NCBI GenBank assembly: GCA_014860575.1
Contig: JACZJK010000021.1
Coordinates: forward strand, 100,898 to 164,897
DNA from: Bacteroidales bacterium
GTDB taxonomy: Bacteria; Bacteroidota; Bacteroidia; Bacteroidales; JAAYJT01
Direction of reading: 5' to 3'
DNA: 64,000 nt
Positions 53,824-63,234 of this stretch are shown one piece after another (within the stretch, counting starts at the first letter, position 1; each line of letters begins with the position of its first letter). The translations under genes and the position numbers were made by a program. The notes beneath the pieces were generated by a model. It was given only the letters and a program-made list of their open reading frames with translations, ran no database searches and was not told where the DNA came from.

Positions 53824-54255
53824 ATGACACAGGATAATGATAAAGATATCATCACTGTAAAAGCTACAATCAATGCCCCGATTGAAAAAGTCTGGAAACT
53901 CTGGACTGATCCAAAACATATTATTCACTGGAATAATGCATCAGACGATTGGCATACAACAAAAGCAGAAAATGATTTAAAGCCAGGTGGAAAATTCCTT
54001 TCAAGAATGGAGGCAAAAGATGGCAGCTTCGGCTTCGACTTTACCGGAACATACGAAAACGTAGAGCAGCCAAAGAAAATTAAGTATTTATTGGACGACG
54101 GCAGAAGAGTAAAAATCACATTTGACTCAGCTGGCAAAACTACAACCGTAACTGAAACTTTTGAGGCAGAACAAACTAATCCTTTAGAATTGCAGCAAAA
54201 CGGCTGGCAGGCTATTCTTGATAATTTCAAAAAACATGTTGAAACATCCGGGTAA
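53824..54255 (+). CDS. SRPBCC/AHSA1-family protein
   Basis: 143 aa, a single START-like (SRPBCC) domain related to the Aha1 C-terminal domain. Recognisable pattern: TVKATINAPIEKVWKLWTDPKHI near the N-terminus, WHTTKAENDLKPGGKF, and the closing helix NGWQAILDNFKKHVE. Such proteins bind small hydrophobic ligands in a central pocket; the ligand is not predictable. It stands alone, ~180 nt before a methyltransferase gene in the same direction. Confidence 0.88.
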   Translation: MTQDNDKDIITVKATINAPIEKVWKLWTDPKHIIHWNNASDDWHTTKAENDLKPGGKFLSRMEAKDGSFGFDFTGTYENVEQPKKIKYLLDDGRRVKITFDSAGKTTTVTETFEAEQTNPLELQQNGWQAILDNFKKHVETSG

Positions 54256-54433
54256 TTTGAAATGATGCAATTTGATCAGAAATTAATGCTAACCTATTAC
54301 TCCTTGTCTCCTGCTTAACGACTGAAGTTGCAAACCAGTTTGAATTGGTTAAGCAACCATGAAAGTAAAAGGTGAAAGCCTTTTTGCCTGGATTGTATAA
54401 TTTAGCTGGCGGTTTCAGCACAAACATACAATC

Positions 54434-55060
54434 ATGGACGTAGAACAGTCATACAACATTTGGGCAAGCCAATACGACACCAACCAAAACAAAACCAGGG
54501 ATCTGGAAGCGGTTGCGCTGAGAGAAACCCTTTCCGGTTTTCAATTCAACAATTGTCTTGAAATCGGCTGTGGCACCGGTAAGAATACCGAGTGGCTGCT
54601 TGGAATCGCTGAGCATGTTACTGCTATTGACATCTCGGAAGAAATGCTGTTAAAGGCAAAATCAAAAATCCAATCCCAAAGGGTAATCTTCCTGCAAGCC
54701 GACATAACCCGAGAATGGCTATTTGCAAATAAGAAATATGATCTTGTTACTTTCAGTCTTGTATTGGAACACATCGAAAATCTGGATGAGATTCTAAGAA
54801 AAGTCGCTATTGTGGTTAAACCCAGGGCATATATTTATATAGGAGAATTGCACCCATTCAAACAATATTCCGGAACGAAGGCAAGATTTGATACATCCGA
54901 AGGGCAACAGATTGTGCAGTGCTATGATCATCACATTTCCAATTTTACACAAGCGGCAAAAATTCACGGCTTCGCACTTGTTGATCTCAATGAATATTTC
55001 GATGAAAGCAACAGAACCCTGACTCCACGGATTCTGACGCTGTTATTGAGGAAAATATGA
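54434..55060 (+). CDS. Class I SAM-dependent methyltransferase
   Basis: 208 aa. The SAM-binding motif I is NCLEIGCGTGKNTEWL near residues 38-53, motif II-like acidic residue in VTAIDISEEML, motif III in FLQADITREW, and motif IV in YDLVTFSLVLEHIENL. The N-terminus (YNIWASQYDTNQNK) is common among small methyltransferases acting on small molecules. The substrate cannot be stated. A Bacteroidota-like TATAATTTAG sequence lies ~35 nt upstream, a poor promoter match. Confidence 0.85.
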   Translation: MDVEQSYNIWASQYDTNQNKTRDLEAVALRETLSGFQFNNCLEIGCGTGKNTEWLLGIAEHVTAIDISEEMLLKAKSKIQSQRVIFLQADITREWLFANKKYDLVTFSLVLEHIENLDEILRKVAIVVKPRAYIYIGELHPFKQYSGTKARFDTSEGQQIVQCYDHHISNFTQAAKIHGFALVDLNEYFDESNRTLTPRILTLLLRKI

Positions 55061-55132
55061 TTCTTGGCTGGTGATATTCCTTTTATATTTTCCTGGCCCT
55101 ATAGTCAGATGCTTCTCACTCAACCAGCAATG

Positions 55133-55165
55133 TTTGGTCTGTTCTTTTCTGAATCTCTATATTTG
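55133..55165 (+). promoter_or_regulatory. Promoter for the serine hydrolase gene
   Basis: TTTG (55133-55136), 21-nt spacer, TATATTTG (55158-55165), 25 nt before the ATG at 55191. A full consensus match, and it rules out the upstream in-frame start at 55071. Confidence 0.65.
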
Positions 55166-55190
55166 CCTTACACTCAAAACTCACTTAATC

Positions 55191-56261
55191 ATGAAAAAAG
55201 AAGAAATTCAGGATAAGATTGAATCTAAATTCCGCAAGAAGGTTCAGAGCGATAAGAATATAAGAAACGCTTATTTGCTGGTTCATTCCGAAAAACTTGG
55301 AATTCATCTCAATCTGGCCGAAGGCGAAACAGAAGGCCAGCCGGCAAACCCGCAACAACCGCATTACATGGCCAGTGTGGGTAAAATATTTACTGCAACG
55401 CTTATAGGTATCTTTCATGATCAGGGCAAACTTTCCTTTGATGATCCTATCGCAAAATACCTTGACACGGAACTGATGAATGGGCTGAATGTTTTTAAAG
55501 GCACCGATTATTCAGGCGATATAAAAATCTGCCATTTATTAAATCAGTCATCGGGTTTGAATGATGTTTTCTATCATTTGTTGGAAAAAATCAAAAAGAA
55601 CCCTGAAACAATCACGCCTCGTGCAGCTGTAATTTGGGGTAAGAACAATCTTAAACCCAAAGGAAAACCAGGTGAAAAGCATTTTTATACCGATACGAAT
55701 TACTTTTTGCTTGGGCTCATCGTGGAAAACATAACTAAAATGCCATTCCACGCGTCGTTACACAAATTCATTTTTGAACCACTTGGGATGCAACATGCAT
55801 TCATGCAAGGCTATTCAGAGCCGAAAGTTAAATCCGGATTACCAAAGGCTGGATTTTATATAAAAGGACTGAACCCCTCAACCGTTGCGGGATTTTACGA
55901 CATTGACTATGCCGGCGGCGGCGTGGTGGCTACATCCGAAGAATATATGATATTCATGAAAGCGTTGGTGAACAATCGCCTGGTCAAGCCCGTAACCCTG
56001 CAGCGTATGCTTTTGGATGACAAGCGCTCCATGCCCAATTTCCGCTATGGCTACGCTATTTGGAAAACCATCACAATTCCATTATTGCTCCCTGAAAAGT
56101 ATAATTGCTGGGGTTGTGCCGGAGCCACAGGAGCTTACCTGTTTTACCATCCAAAAACTGAGACCTTTTTAGTCATCAATTTCAATGATTTCGCTTACCG
56201 GTCAAAAGCGTTTGTGTTTTTACTGAGGAAAGTGATCAGGGAATTATTGAAGTATAGTTAA
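55191..56261 (+). CDS. Class C beta-lactamase-related serine hydrolase
   Basis: 356 aa from the ATG at 55191 (MKKEEIQDKIESKF), supported by the promoter. The active-site Ser-x-x-Lys is Ser62-Val-Gly-Lys65 in MASVGKIFTATL. The usual Tyr-x-Asn appears as Y-T-D in HFYTDTNYFLLG (166-168), with Asp in place of Asn, and the third motif is GATGAY near residue 315. These enzymes include esterases, peptidases and penicillin-binding relatives. Oddly, no signal peptide is visible although most family members are exported. Substrate not predictable. Confidence 0.85.
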   Translation: MKKEEIQDKIESKFRKKVQSDKNIRNAYLLVHSEKLGIHLNLAEGETEGQPANPQQPHYMASVGKIFTATLIGIFHDQGKLSFDDPIAKYLDTELMNGLNVFKGTDYSGDIKICHLLNQSSGLNDVFYHLLEKIKKNPETITPRAAVIWGKNNLKPKGKPGEKHFYTDTNYFLLGLIVENITKMPFHASLHKFIFEPLGMQHAFMQGYSEPKVKSGLPKAGFYIKGLNPSTVAGFYDIDYAGGGVVATSEEYMIFMKALVNNRLVKPVTLQRMLLDDKRSMPNFRYGYAIWKTITIPLLLPEKYNCWGCAGATGAYLFYHPKTETFLVINFNDFAYRSKAFVFLLRKVIRELLKYS

Positions 56262-56366
56262 GCTGCTTTTGCCACAATCCCGCCACTATTTCACAGCATC
56301 CCTGTATCACAAAAATCCCTACCTTTACCCCAATTTCAAACAGTATTAACAGCATTATGCCATTAT

Positions 56367-57266
56367 ATGCTTATCATCAGTAAACTACAGATAGACTTAT
56401 CAGGCCTTGTAGGCGTTAGCCCAAAACTAACAATGTATGTAATTGTGCCGGTGGCAATCATTGTATTTGCCATCATTATTTCAAATGTTTTCCGGGCGCT
56501 GATGCATCGTTATTTTGAACGTTCCTCGCGTTTGCTTCATGTGGATCCAACCCGCTACAAGTTTTTTAAGAACGCAGTAAGTTTTATCATTTTCCTTGTT
56601 GCGGTCACAATCATCTTTTACACCATTCCGGAATTGAAAACCATCGGCGTGTCACTTTTCGCAGGTGCCGGTATTTTAGCCATCATCATTGGATTTGCCT
56701 CGCAGGCTGCTTTCGCGAACATCATTTCAGGGATTTTCATCGTTACATCAAAACCCTTTCGCGTTGGCGATTTCATAAAAATCAGTGAAGAATATGTTGG
56801 AACCGTGGAAGATATAACCCTGAGGCACACAGTGATCAGGAATAATGAAAACCGGCGGATAATAATTCCCAACTCAGTAATCAATAACCAAACCATTATC
56901 AACAGCAATATTGTGGATGAAAAAGTTTGTGCGCTTATTGAGGTAGGTATCAGTTACGACAGCAGTATTGACCTTGCAATCCAAATCATACAGGAAGAGG
57001 TAATGAAGCATCCTTTTGCGCTTGATAACCGGACTGATGAGGAAAAAACTGAAGGCATGCCTGTGGTCACCGTGAGGGTGATGGGTTTTGGAGAATCGTC
57101 GGTAAATCTTCGCGCTTACGCCTGGGCTTCTACACCCCTAAATGCTTTCATCTTGCGAACCGATTTATATAAAATCATCAAAGAACGTTTTGACACCGAA
57201 GGCGTTGAAATTCCTTTCCCTTACCGTACGATCGTAATTAAGGATCAAACAAAAGATTCTAAATGA
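56367..57266 (+). CDS. mscS: Small-conductance mechanosensitive channel (MscS family)
   Basis: 299 aa. Three membrane helices: ~22-42 (MYVIVPVAIIVFAIIISNVF), ~70-90 and the pore helix ~95-125 with the Gly/Ala-rich pattern GVSLFAGAGILAIIIGFASQAAFANIISG. The cytoplasmic beta domain follows with FRVGDFIKISEEYVGTVEDITLRHTVIRN and IPNSVINNQTIIN, both hallmarks of MscS. The channel relieves osmotic stress. Overlaps corA by 4 nt (ATGA), so the two membrane proteins are coupled. Confidence 0.93.
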   Translation: MLIISKLQIDLSGLVGVSPKLTMYVIVPVAIIVFAIIISNVFRALMHRYFERSSRLLHVDPTRYKFFKNAVSFIIFLVAVTIIFYTIPELKTIGVSLFAGAGILAIIIGFASQAAFANIISGIFIVTSKPFRVGDFIKISEEYVGTVEDITLRHTVIRNNENRRIIIPNSVINNQTIINSNIVDEKVCALIEVGISYDSSIDLAIQIIQEEVMKHPFALDNRTDEEKTEGMPVVTVRVMGFGESSVNLRAYAWASTPLNAFILRTDLYKIIKERFDTEGVEIPFPYRTIVIKDQTKDSK

Positions 57267-58321
57267 AAGAGCGCAAAATAAAATCATGGAAAAAACCAGG
57301 TGTATCGCCCGGCACACTTATTTATACACGAGAAAAGGTACAGGACAATGTTAGCCTGCAACTTATCCAATACACCGAAAAAGATTTCAACTCGTGGGAA
57401 GAAAAATCTATTGAAGGACTTGTAGGCAAGATTGATAAAAATAAGATTAACTGGATCAACATTAATGGTCTCCACGATACAGCACTCATTGAATTTGTTG
57501 GAAATTATTTTGGAATACACCCACTTGTGCTTGAAGATGTTCTGCATACTGAACACATGCCAAAGCTCGACGATTACGATGCTTACCTGTTCCTGACCCT
57601 GAAGATGCTTAGACTTAACGGGAAACGCATTGAACAGGAACATATCAGCATGATCCTCGGCGATTATTTTGTGATCACATTCCAGGAAAAAGACGGCGAT
57701 ATTTTCGACATTTTAAGAGAACGTCTGAAAGCTGGCAAAGGCCGTTTGCGTATGCGCCAGGCCGACTACCTATATTATCGTCTGCTCGATACCGTTGTTG
57801 ATAATTATTATTTAGTAACTGATGTACTTGAGGAAAGCCTTGAAAAGATTGAAGAAACCCTGCTGAAACAGAAACCCGATGGTATTTCGGAAAAAATCCT
57901 TGACGAGAAAAAGAAAATGATTTCATTGCGGCGTAGCATCATTCCACTGAGGGAGGAATTCCGCAAATTCAGGCAAAAAGAGTTTCATCTCATCCAGCCC
58001 GAAACCTACAGTTTCTTGGATGATGTTTTTGACCACCTCACACATCTTAGTCATTCTCTCGACAGCTTTCGTGATCTCACAACCAGCTTACTTGAGTTAC
58101 AAATGGCAGTAAATTCGAACCGTATGAATGATGTGATGAAAACGCTGACAATTTATGCAGCCATCTTTATGCCACTCACTTTCATCGCAGGTATTTATGG
58201 AATGAATTTTCACCGCATGCCTGAACTCGGATGGTATTGGGGTTACCCCCTGGCTTTGGGCGCTATGGCAGTAATTGCCATTTTTATGGTGTTTTATATG
58301 AAACGCAAAAAATGGATGTAA
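57263..58321 (+). CDS. corA: Magnesium/cobalt transporter CorA
   Basis: 352 aa. A long cytoplasmic N-terminal domain and coiled helices lead to two C-terminal membrane helices (~290-312 and ~325-345). The first ends in the signature YGMNFHRMPE (the Gly-Met-Asn selectivity motif). Also visible: the willow-helix region DVLEESLEKIEETLL and a charged C-terminus KRKKWM. CorA forms a pentameric Mg2+/Co2+ channel. Its start codon overlaps the mscS stop. A phosphodiesterase gene follows 13 nt downstream, probably in the same transcript. Confidence 0.95.
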   Translation: MKERKIKSWKKPGVSPGTLIYTREKVQDNVSLQLIQYTEKDFNSWEEKSIEGLVGKIDKNKINWININGLHDTALIEFVGNYFGIHPLVLEDVLHTEHMPKLDDYDAYLFLTLKMLRLNGKRIEQEHISMILGDYFVITFQEKDGDIFDILRERLKAGKGRLRMRQADYLYYRLLDTVVDNYYLVTDVLEESLEKIEETLLKQKPDGISEKILDEKKKMISLRRSIIPLREEFRKFRQKEFHLIQPETYSFLDDVFDHLTHLSHSLDSFRDLTTSLLELQMAVNSNRMNDVMKTLTIYAAIFMPLTFIAGIYGMNFHRMPELGWYWGYPLALGAMAVIAIFMVFYMKRKKWM

Positions 58322-58334
58322 ACCCTCGTGGCTG

Positions 58335-58838
58335 ATGAAACGAATAGGAATTCTTTCTGATACCCACGGCGCGCTTCCTGCCTCCCTCACTGATTTCTTT
58401 AAAGATGTTGATGAAATCTGGCATGCCGGCGATATAGGGAGTATTGATGTGGCAACCAGATTGCAAGCATTTAAACCTTTGCGCGCAGTGTATGGTAATA
58501 TTGATGGTACAGTTGTGCGTCAAAGTTTTCCTGAGAACCATATCTTTATATGTGAGCAGATGAAAGTGTTGATGACACATATCGGTGGTTATCCCGGGAA
58601 ATACGATCCCCTTGCAAGGGCTTTAATCGCTTCCGAAAAGCCTGATATTTTTATCTGCGGGCATTCGCATATTCTCAAGGTAATTTATGACCAGAAGTAT
58701 AAGTTGCTGCATATAAACCCCGGAGCAGCCGGCAATTCAGGATTGCACCGGCAAATAACAATGGTAAGATGTGTTATTGATTTGGATCGAATCCGCGATC
58801 TTGAAATTTATGACCTGCTCCGTGCCAACGCGATGTAA
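58335..58838 (+). CDS. YfcE-family metallophosphoesterase
   Basis: 167 aa. Calcineurin-like motifs in order: GILSDTHG (D-x-H), HAGDIGS (G-D), VYGNIDG (G-N), LMTHIGGYPG, and FICGHSHILK (G-H-x-H). YfcE-type enzymes hydrolyse phosphodiesters in vitro using Mn2+ and their cellular substrate is uncertain. Follows corA by 13 nt and converges with a DUF4293 gene 7 nt away. Confidence 0.93.
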   Translation: MKRIGILSDTHGALPASLTDFFKDVDEIWHAGDIGSIDVATRLQAFKPLRAVYGNIDGTVVRQSFPENHIFICEQMKVLMTHIGGYPGKYDPLARALIASEKPDIFICGHSHILKVIYDQKYKLLHINPGAAGNSGLHRQITMVRCVIDLDRIRDLEIYDLLRANAM

Positions 58839-58845
58839 CTTCCGG

Positions 58846-59313
58846 CTATCGTAAGCGGTCAGCAGCTTTCACTTTTTTTTCATCGTTCAATACCCCGCGC
58901 ATGGCGAGCACAAGCAGAATCAGCACGATCAAGGGAAAATAGATACCTGCTTTATACTCAACATCAAGCGTTGTTCCTTCGGCTTTGAAGCTTTTGATGA
59001 TGTTATCAATGTAGCCGAAGTAAAGAACAATGATAAATGAAATGTCAATTAAAATAGCAAAACGGATTATCCTGGCCTGGAGCAAACGGTTCTTGTAAAT
59101 AAATATGCTGAAGAGGATCAGTACGATAAGAATCACCACCATGGTAATCAGGGGAATGGTGTTAATTTTTAGGAATGTTTCATCTGAAATACCGTCGAGG
59201 CTCAGATAGAAGTAATACAAATCGCTGTAGAAATTTGCAATAGGGAAGAAAAACATAACCACAATTGCAATGGCTGCCAGGAAAAGATAAACGGATTGAA
59301 TTCGCTGTATCAT
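58846..59313 (-). CDS. DUF4293 membrane protein
   Basis: 155 aa from the ATG at 59313 (MIQRIQSVYLFLAAIAIVVM). Four membrane helices are predicted by hydrophobicity (~8-27, ~49-70, ~78-99, ~125-142), the layout of Bacteroidota DUF4293 proteins, which are of unknown function. A full promoter lies 28 nt upstream. A longer frame opening at 59427 exists only because the heptad repeat tract upstream is stop-free, and would place its first residues before the transcription start, so I reject it. Confidence 0.85.
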   Translation of the reverse strand: MIQRIQSVYLFLAAIAIVVMFFFPIANFYSDLYYFYLSLDGISDETFLKINTIPLITMVVILIVLILFSIFIYKNRLLQARIIRFAILIDISFIIVLYFGYIDNIIKSFKAEGTTLDVEYKAGIYFPLIVLILLVLAMRGVLNDEKKVKAADRLR

Positions 59314-59340
59314 GTTGTTGACTTGTGTTGGATTAGGGTG

Positions 59341-59371
59341 CAAAGATACTGTAACCAGTGTAAAGTGCAAA
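59341..59371 (-). promoter_or_regulatory. Promoter of the DUF4293 gene
   Basis: On the minus strand, TTTG (59368-59371), 19-nt spacer, TATCTTTG (59341-59348). Full consensus match. It abuts the heptad tract, which begins 4 nt further upstream. Confidence 0.7.
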
Positions 59372-59374
59372 GGG

Positions 59375-59572
59375 CCAAGACCCAAATTCCAAGACCCAAA
59401 TTCCAAGACCCAAGTCTCAAGACCCAAATTCCAAGTTCAAAGTTCAAAATTCAAAGAGACAAGAAACAAGAGACAAGAAAAAAGGAATGGGGGACGAAGG
59501 GACGAAGAGAATAGCAACCAGTAACCAGTAACCAGCAACAACCGTTTGGCCATTGTTTAACAACTGTATGAC
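59375..59572. repeat. Longest heptad tract (15 units) plus satellite repeats
   Basis: Fifteen consecutive 7-bp units in unbroken register at 59375-59479, drifting from ccaagac/ccaaatt type through caaagtt to acaagaa. Two exact gggacgaa octads follow (59491-59506), then aaccagt heptads (59516-59543) and a 14-mer (59559-59572) identical to 40019-40032. It lies between the DUF4293 promoter and valS. Confidence 0.9.
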
Positions 59573-59593
59573 TACAGTATTCCCACAATTCAC

Positions 59594-59601
59594 TAATTTT
59601 G
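59594..59601 (+). promoter_or_regulatory. -7 element for valS
   Basis: TAATTTTG (TAnnTTTG), 29 nt before the ATG. No good -33. Confidence 0.5.
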
Positions 59602-59630
59602 CCGACTTCAAAAACTAACTCAGAAATTCA

Positions 59631-62297
59631 ATGACGAATTCAGAAATTGCGAGCCGCTACGAACCAGCACTAACAGAACAAAAATGGTACGACTACTGGA
59701 TGCAGCAAGGCTTCTTCCGTTCCGAGCCCGACAACCGTCCTCCCTATACGATCGTTATTCCACCCCCGAATGTCACAGGTGTGCTCCACATGGGTCACAT
59801 GCTTAACAATACTATCCAGGATATTCTGGTACGCCGTGCCCGTATGAAGGGATTCAACGCTTTATGGCTTCCCGGCACTGATCATGCAAGCATTGCTACT
59901 GAAGCAAAGGTAGTTGCAAAGCTTCGGGGAGAGGGCATTGAAAAAGCACAGTTAACACGCGATGAATTTCTGAAACATGCCTGGGAATGGAAAGAAAAAC
60001 ACGGGGGCATCATCCTCGAACAGTTAAAAAAACTCGGCGCTTCCTGCGACTGGGATCGCACAAGTTTTACGATGGATGAGCACATGTACGACTCAGTTAT
60101 TGATGTTTTTATTGACCTCCATAAAAAAGGCTTGATTTACCGCGGCGTACGCATGGTAAACTGGGACCCAAGAGCACTTACAGCCGTATCGGACGAAGAA
60201 GTGAATTACCGCGAAGTGCAATCAAAACTTTATTATATCCGCTACCGGGTGGTGGATGCCACTGCCAATGAACTTGCTGATGGAAGGGGATGGGTTACCA
60301 TTGCAACCACACGCCCTGAAACAATCCTGGGGGATACAGCAGTTTGCGTTCACCCCGAAGACGAAAGGTTCAAGCACTTGCACGGAAAAACCTTGCTGGT
60401 TCCGCTGATCAATCGTCCGGTTCCCATTATCCAGGATGAATATGTTGACAGGGAATTTGGTACCGGCGCCCTAAAGATCACACCTGCCCACGATATCAAC
60501 GACTATAATATCGGATTGAAACATAAGCTTCCAACGATAGATATTTTTAATCCTAACGGCACCTTGAACCAGAACGCTGAGATCTATGTTGGCGAAGATC
60601 GTTTTGTGGTTCGGGAAAAAATAACCCATGAGTTGCAGGAGAAAGGCCACATGGTGAAAGTTGAGGACTATGTTAATAAAGTCGGCTTCTCAGAACGTAC
60701 CGATGAAGTAATTGAACCCAAACTCTCAGTACAATGGTTCTGCAATATGCAGGAAATGGCCAAACCCGCTTTGGATCTTGTAATGAGCGACACTGTACGT
60801 TTTCATCCGGCCAAATTCAAAAACACTTACCGGCATTGGATGGAGAATGTGAAAGATTGGTGCATCTCGCGCCAGCTTTGGTGGGGACAGCGGATTCCGG
60901 CCTGGTATCTTAGCACTGGTGAAGTTTTTGTTGCCAAAACAGCCGACGAGGCTGCAATAAATGCCAGCAACCAATTGAACAGAAATATTCAGGCCACGGA
61001 TTTAAAACAGGATGAAGATGTGCTGGATACATGGTTCTCATCATGGTTATGGCCAATTTCGGTTTTTGACGGAATCCGCAAACCTGATAATGCTGACATA
61101 AAATACTATTATCCTACCAGCGACCTGGTTACCGCACCTGAAATCATGTTTTTCTGGGTAGCACGTATGATCATGGCCGGTTGGGAGTACCGTCGGGCAA
61201 TTCCTTTTAAGAATGTATATTACACTGGCATTGTACGCGACAAGCAGGGTCGCAAGATGTCGAAATCCCTTGGCAATTCTCCCGATCCGTTGGAATTGAT
61301 CAGCAAGCACGGCGCCGATGGAGTTCGTGTTGGGATGATGTTTTTATCGCCTGCCGGCAACGACCTCTTGTTTGATGAATCCTTGTGCGAACAGGGCCGG
61401 AATTTCAGCAACAAGATTTGGAACGCCCTGCGCCTTGTTAAAGGCTGGAATGTTGATAACGAAAGCATTCAACCCGACTATGCAAAAGTGGCTTCAAGAT
61501 GGTTCGAAGCCAGGCTCAATGCGGCCATTATTGCGGTTGAAGATCATTTTGAGAAATTCCGCATTTCTGACGCCTTGATGGCGATTTATAAATTGATCTG
61601 GGACGATTTCTGTTCATGGTATCTCGAAATGATCAAACCACCTTTTGGACAGCCTATTGATAAGCAAACGCTGGCTGCCACAGTTGATTTTTTTGAAAGG
61701 CTGATGAAACTACTTCATCCTTTTATGCCTTTTATCACCGAAGAAATCTGGCAAATTCTTGCTGAACGCAAATCCGGTGAAAGTATAATGATTGTTGCAG
61801 CTCCCCATGCCATTAAACCTGATCAGGACATCATTAGCCGCTTTGACTTTGCATCAGAAGTGATCATCGCCATGCGCAACTTAAGGGCTACCAATAATAT
61901 TCCCCAAAAACAGCCATTGACATTATTGGTGAAGAAAAATAATGATGAGGCTGCCGATCCGATTTTCGACGGGCTTGTGATCAAATTATGCAACCTAGAA
62001 CATCTTGGTTATGCCGAAGAGAAAGTGAACGGGGCACTGAGCTTTGTGGTCAAACGAACTGAGTTTTATATTCCGGCTGAGCAAACCGACAACATCGAAG
62101 AAAAGATCAGCAAACTGCAGGAAGAACTTGAATACACCAAAGGATTCCTGGTATCGGTTCAGAAAAAGCTTGGCAATGATAAATTTGTTGCGAACGCAAA
62201 GCCTGATGTCGTAGTAAGTGAACGACGCAAGGAAAGCGATGCACTTGCCAGGATCAAGGTGCTGGAGGAGCAGATTGCAGGGTTAGTGGGATTATGA
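59631..62297 (+). CDS. valS: Valyl-tRNA synthetase
   Basis: Charges tRNA-Val with valine. 888 aa, the normal length. Class I signatures: HIGH-type motif HMGHML within [17 protein letters not shown] (~45-61) and [14 protein letters not shown] (~541). The editing domain lies between ([18 protein letters not shown] at ~225), and the C-terminal anticodon-binding region and coiled coil end with [10 protein letters not shown]. No operon partners; flanked on both sides by periodic repeat tracts. Confidence 0.97.
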   Translation: MTNSEIASRYEPALTEQKWYDYWMQQGFFRSEPDNRPPYTIVIPPPNVTGVLHMGHMLNNTIQDILVRRARMKGFNALWLPGTDHASIATEAKVVAKLRGEGIEKAQLTRDEFLKHAWEWKEKHGGIILEQLKKLGASCDWDRTSFTMDEHMYDSVIDVFIDLHKKGLIYRGVRMVNWDPRALTAVSDEEVNYREVQSKLYYIRYRVVDATANELADGRGWVTIATTRPETILGDTAVCVHPEDERFKHLHGKTLLVPLINRPVPIIQDEYVDREFGTGALKITPAHDINDYNIGLKHKLPTIDIFNPNGTLNQNAEIYVGEDRFVVREKITHELQEKGHMVKVEDYVNKVGFSERTDEVIEPKLSVQWFCNMQEMAKPALDLVMSDTVRFHPAKFKNTYRHWMENVKDWCISRQLWWGQRIPAWYLSTGEVFVAKTADEAAINASNQLNRNIQATDLKQDEDVLDTWFSSWLWPISVFDGIRKPDNADIKYYYPTSDLVTAPEIMFFWVARMIMAGWEYRRAIPFKNVYYTGIVRDKQGRKMSKSLGNSPDPLELISKHGADGVRVGMMFLSPAGNDLLFDESLCEQGRNFSNKIWNALRLVKGWNVDNESIQPDYAKVASRWFEARLNAAIIAVEDHFEKFRISDALMAIYKLIWDDFCSWYLEMIKPPFGQPIDKQTLAATVDFFERLMKLLHPFMPFITEEIWQILAERKSGESIMIVAAPHAIKPDQDIISRFDFASEVIIAMRNLRATNNIPQKQPLTLLVKKNNDEAADPIFDGLVIKLCNLEHLGYAEEKVNGALSFVVKRTEFYIPAEQTDNIEEKISKLQEELEYTKGFLVSVQKKLGNDKFVANAKPDVVVSERRKESDALARIKVLEEQIAGLVGL

Positions 62298-62301
62298 TGC
62301 T

Positions 62302-62467
62302 GTGTTGCTGTGATGCAGTAATGCTGTATTGGAGTAATGGAATTCTTAATTCAAAATTCCAGTTTTAAGATTCATAAATCTACGAATGACAGCTATTTTG
62401 AATCTTAAATTTTGGAATTTGGGTTTTGAACTTTGAATTTTGGGCTTTTGACTTTGATCTTTGAATT
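62302..62467. repeat. Octad and heptad tract after valS
   Basis: Five octads (gtgatgca/gtaatgga type) at 62302-62341, four aattcaa-type heptads at 62348-62375, then ten ttgaatc/ttgggct-type heptads at 62398-62467 in unbroken register. The last set is the reverse-complement type of the preceding one, so the two arms could pair. Confidence 0.88.
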
Positions 62468-62486
62468 TGAAGCCCAGCTACCGAGC

Positions 62487-63110
62487 CTACTCAAATATTT
62501 CCTCGTAAATTTCAGTTTTGCTTTTTTCCTGCTGGTTGAACCGGTGGGTGATGGTGGCCACGCGTTCGCCTAAAGCAATTCCCTTATTGATAAAAACCTC
62601 ATCAATCTGGCCTTCGCCCTTTGATGCGAAAGGTTCTTCATACGTGATTGCAGATGCGCCAAAGGGCTGCGACCAATCGGGCCCGCTAACGATTATCATT
62701 CCAAAGATCATCATGCTGTGCAAAATGCTGAGTTGTGTGATTTCTTCGCCAGCAGAAAATCCTGCCCCGGTTGCAAATGCAGCTCCTATTTTGTTACGCA
62801 TTTCACCAGTTTCAAAAGGCCATTCCGATAAAAAGACCGAGACCATCGGCGCAACATTGGCATTGTAAACCGGGCTGCCGACAATGATAGCGTCCGCTGC
62901 CAGCAAATCCTCCATGGCAACTTTATCAACTGGAAGGATCGTAACTGTAGTACCTTCAATACTTTCAGCACCCTGAACAATGGCTTCTGCCATAGACTTT
63001 GTGTGGCCATCGCGACTGTAATACGCAACAAGCACATTAATCTGCGCGGTAACAGTGATGTGGGAAATCAGGAGTATAGCGCCTAATAGAAATGTATTAA
63101 GTTTTTTCAT
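62487..63110 (-). CDS. Exported flavodoxin/WrbA-like protein
   Basis: 207 aa from the ATG at 63110: MKKLNTFLLGAILLISHITVTAQ is a signal peptide, followed by a flavodoxin-like domain. FMN-phosphate loop YYSRDGHTKSMAEAI, then DAIIVGSPVYNANVAPMVSVFL and GAAFATGAGFSAGEEITQLSIL, a WrbA/NAD(P)H:quinone oxidoreductase pattern. A -7 element over the alternative start at 63149 supports this one. An exported flavodoxin is unusual because FMN and pyridine nucleotides are cytoplasmic; the protein may fold before export or use another partner. Confidence 0.8.
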   Translation of the reverse strand: MKKLNTFLLGAILLISHITVTAQINVLVAYYSRDGHTKSMAEAIVQGAESIEGTTVTILPVDKVAMEDLLAADAIIVGSPVYNANVAPMVSVFLSEWPFETGEMRNKIGAAFATGAGFSAGEEITQLSILHSMMIFGMIIVSGPDWSQPFGASAITYEEPFASKGEGQIDEVFINKGIALGERVATITHRFNQQEKSKTEIYEEIFE

Positions 63111-63146
63111 GATCATTGATTTTAAATGGTTCGGAATAATTGTGTT

Positions 63147-63154
63147 CAAAAGTA
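63147..63154 (-). promoter_or_regulatory. -7 element for the exported flavodoxin-like gene
   Basis: Reads TACTTTTG on the minus strand, 36 nt before the ATG at 63110. No clear -33. Confidence 0.5.
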
Positions 63155-63173
63155 AGGCTAATTGAATTAATAC

Positions 63174-63206
63174 AACAGGCGATAGCCGGAAATGCTATCG
63201 CCTGTT
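63174..63206. terminator. Strong 13-bp hairpin terminator
   Basis: Perfect 13-bp stem AACAGGCGATAGC/GCTATCGCCTGTT with a 7-nt loop. A long T-run follows on the plus side (TTTGTTTTTTTTG). It lies 29 nt past the stop of the type IX protein, so it is the likely end of that transcript. Confidence 0.85.
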
Positions 63207-63234
63207 TGTTTTTTTTGTTGAATAACTGTCCGCC

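Noticed and set aside
59296..59524. Two overlapping plus-strand frames of 70-72 aa
   Set aside because: They are translations of the heptad tract (Lys/Gln/Ser-rich periodic peptides), not genes.
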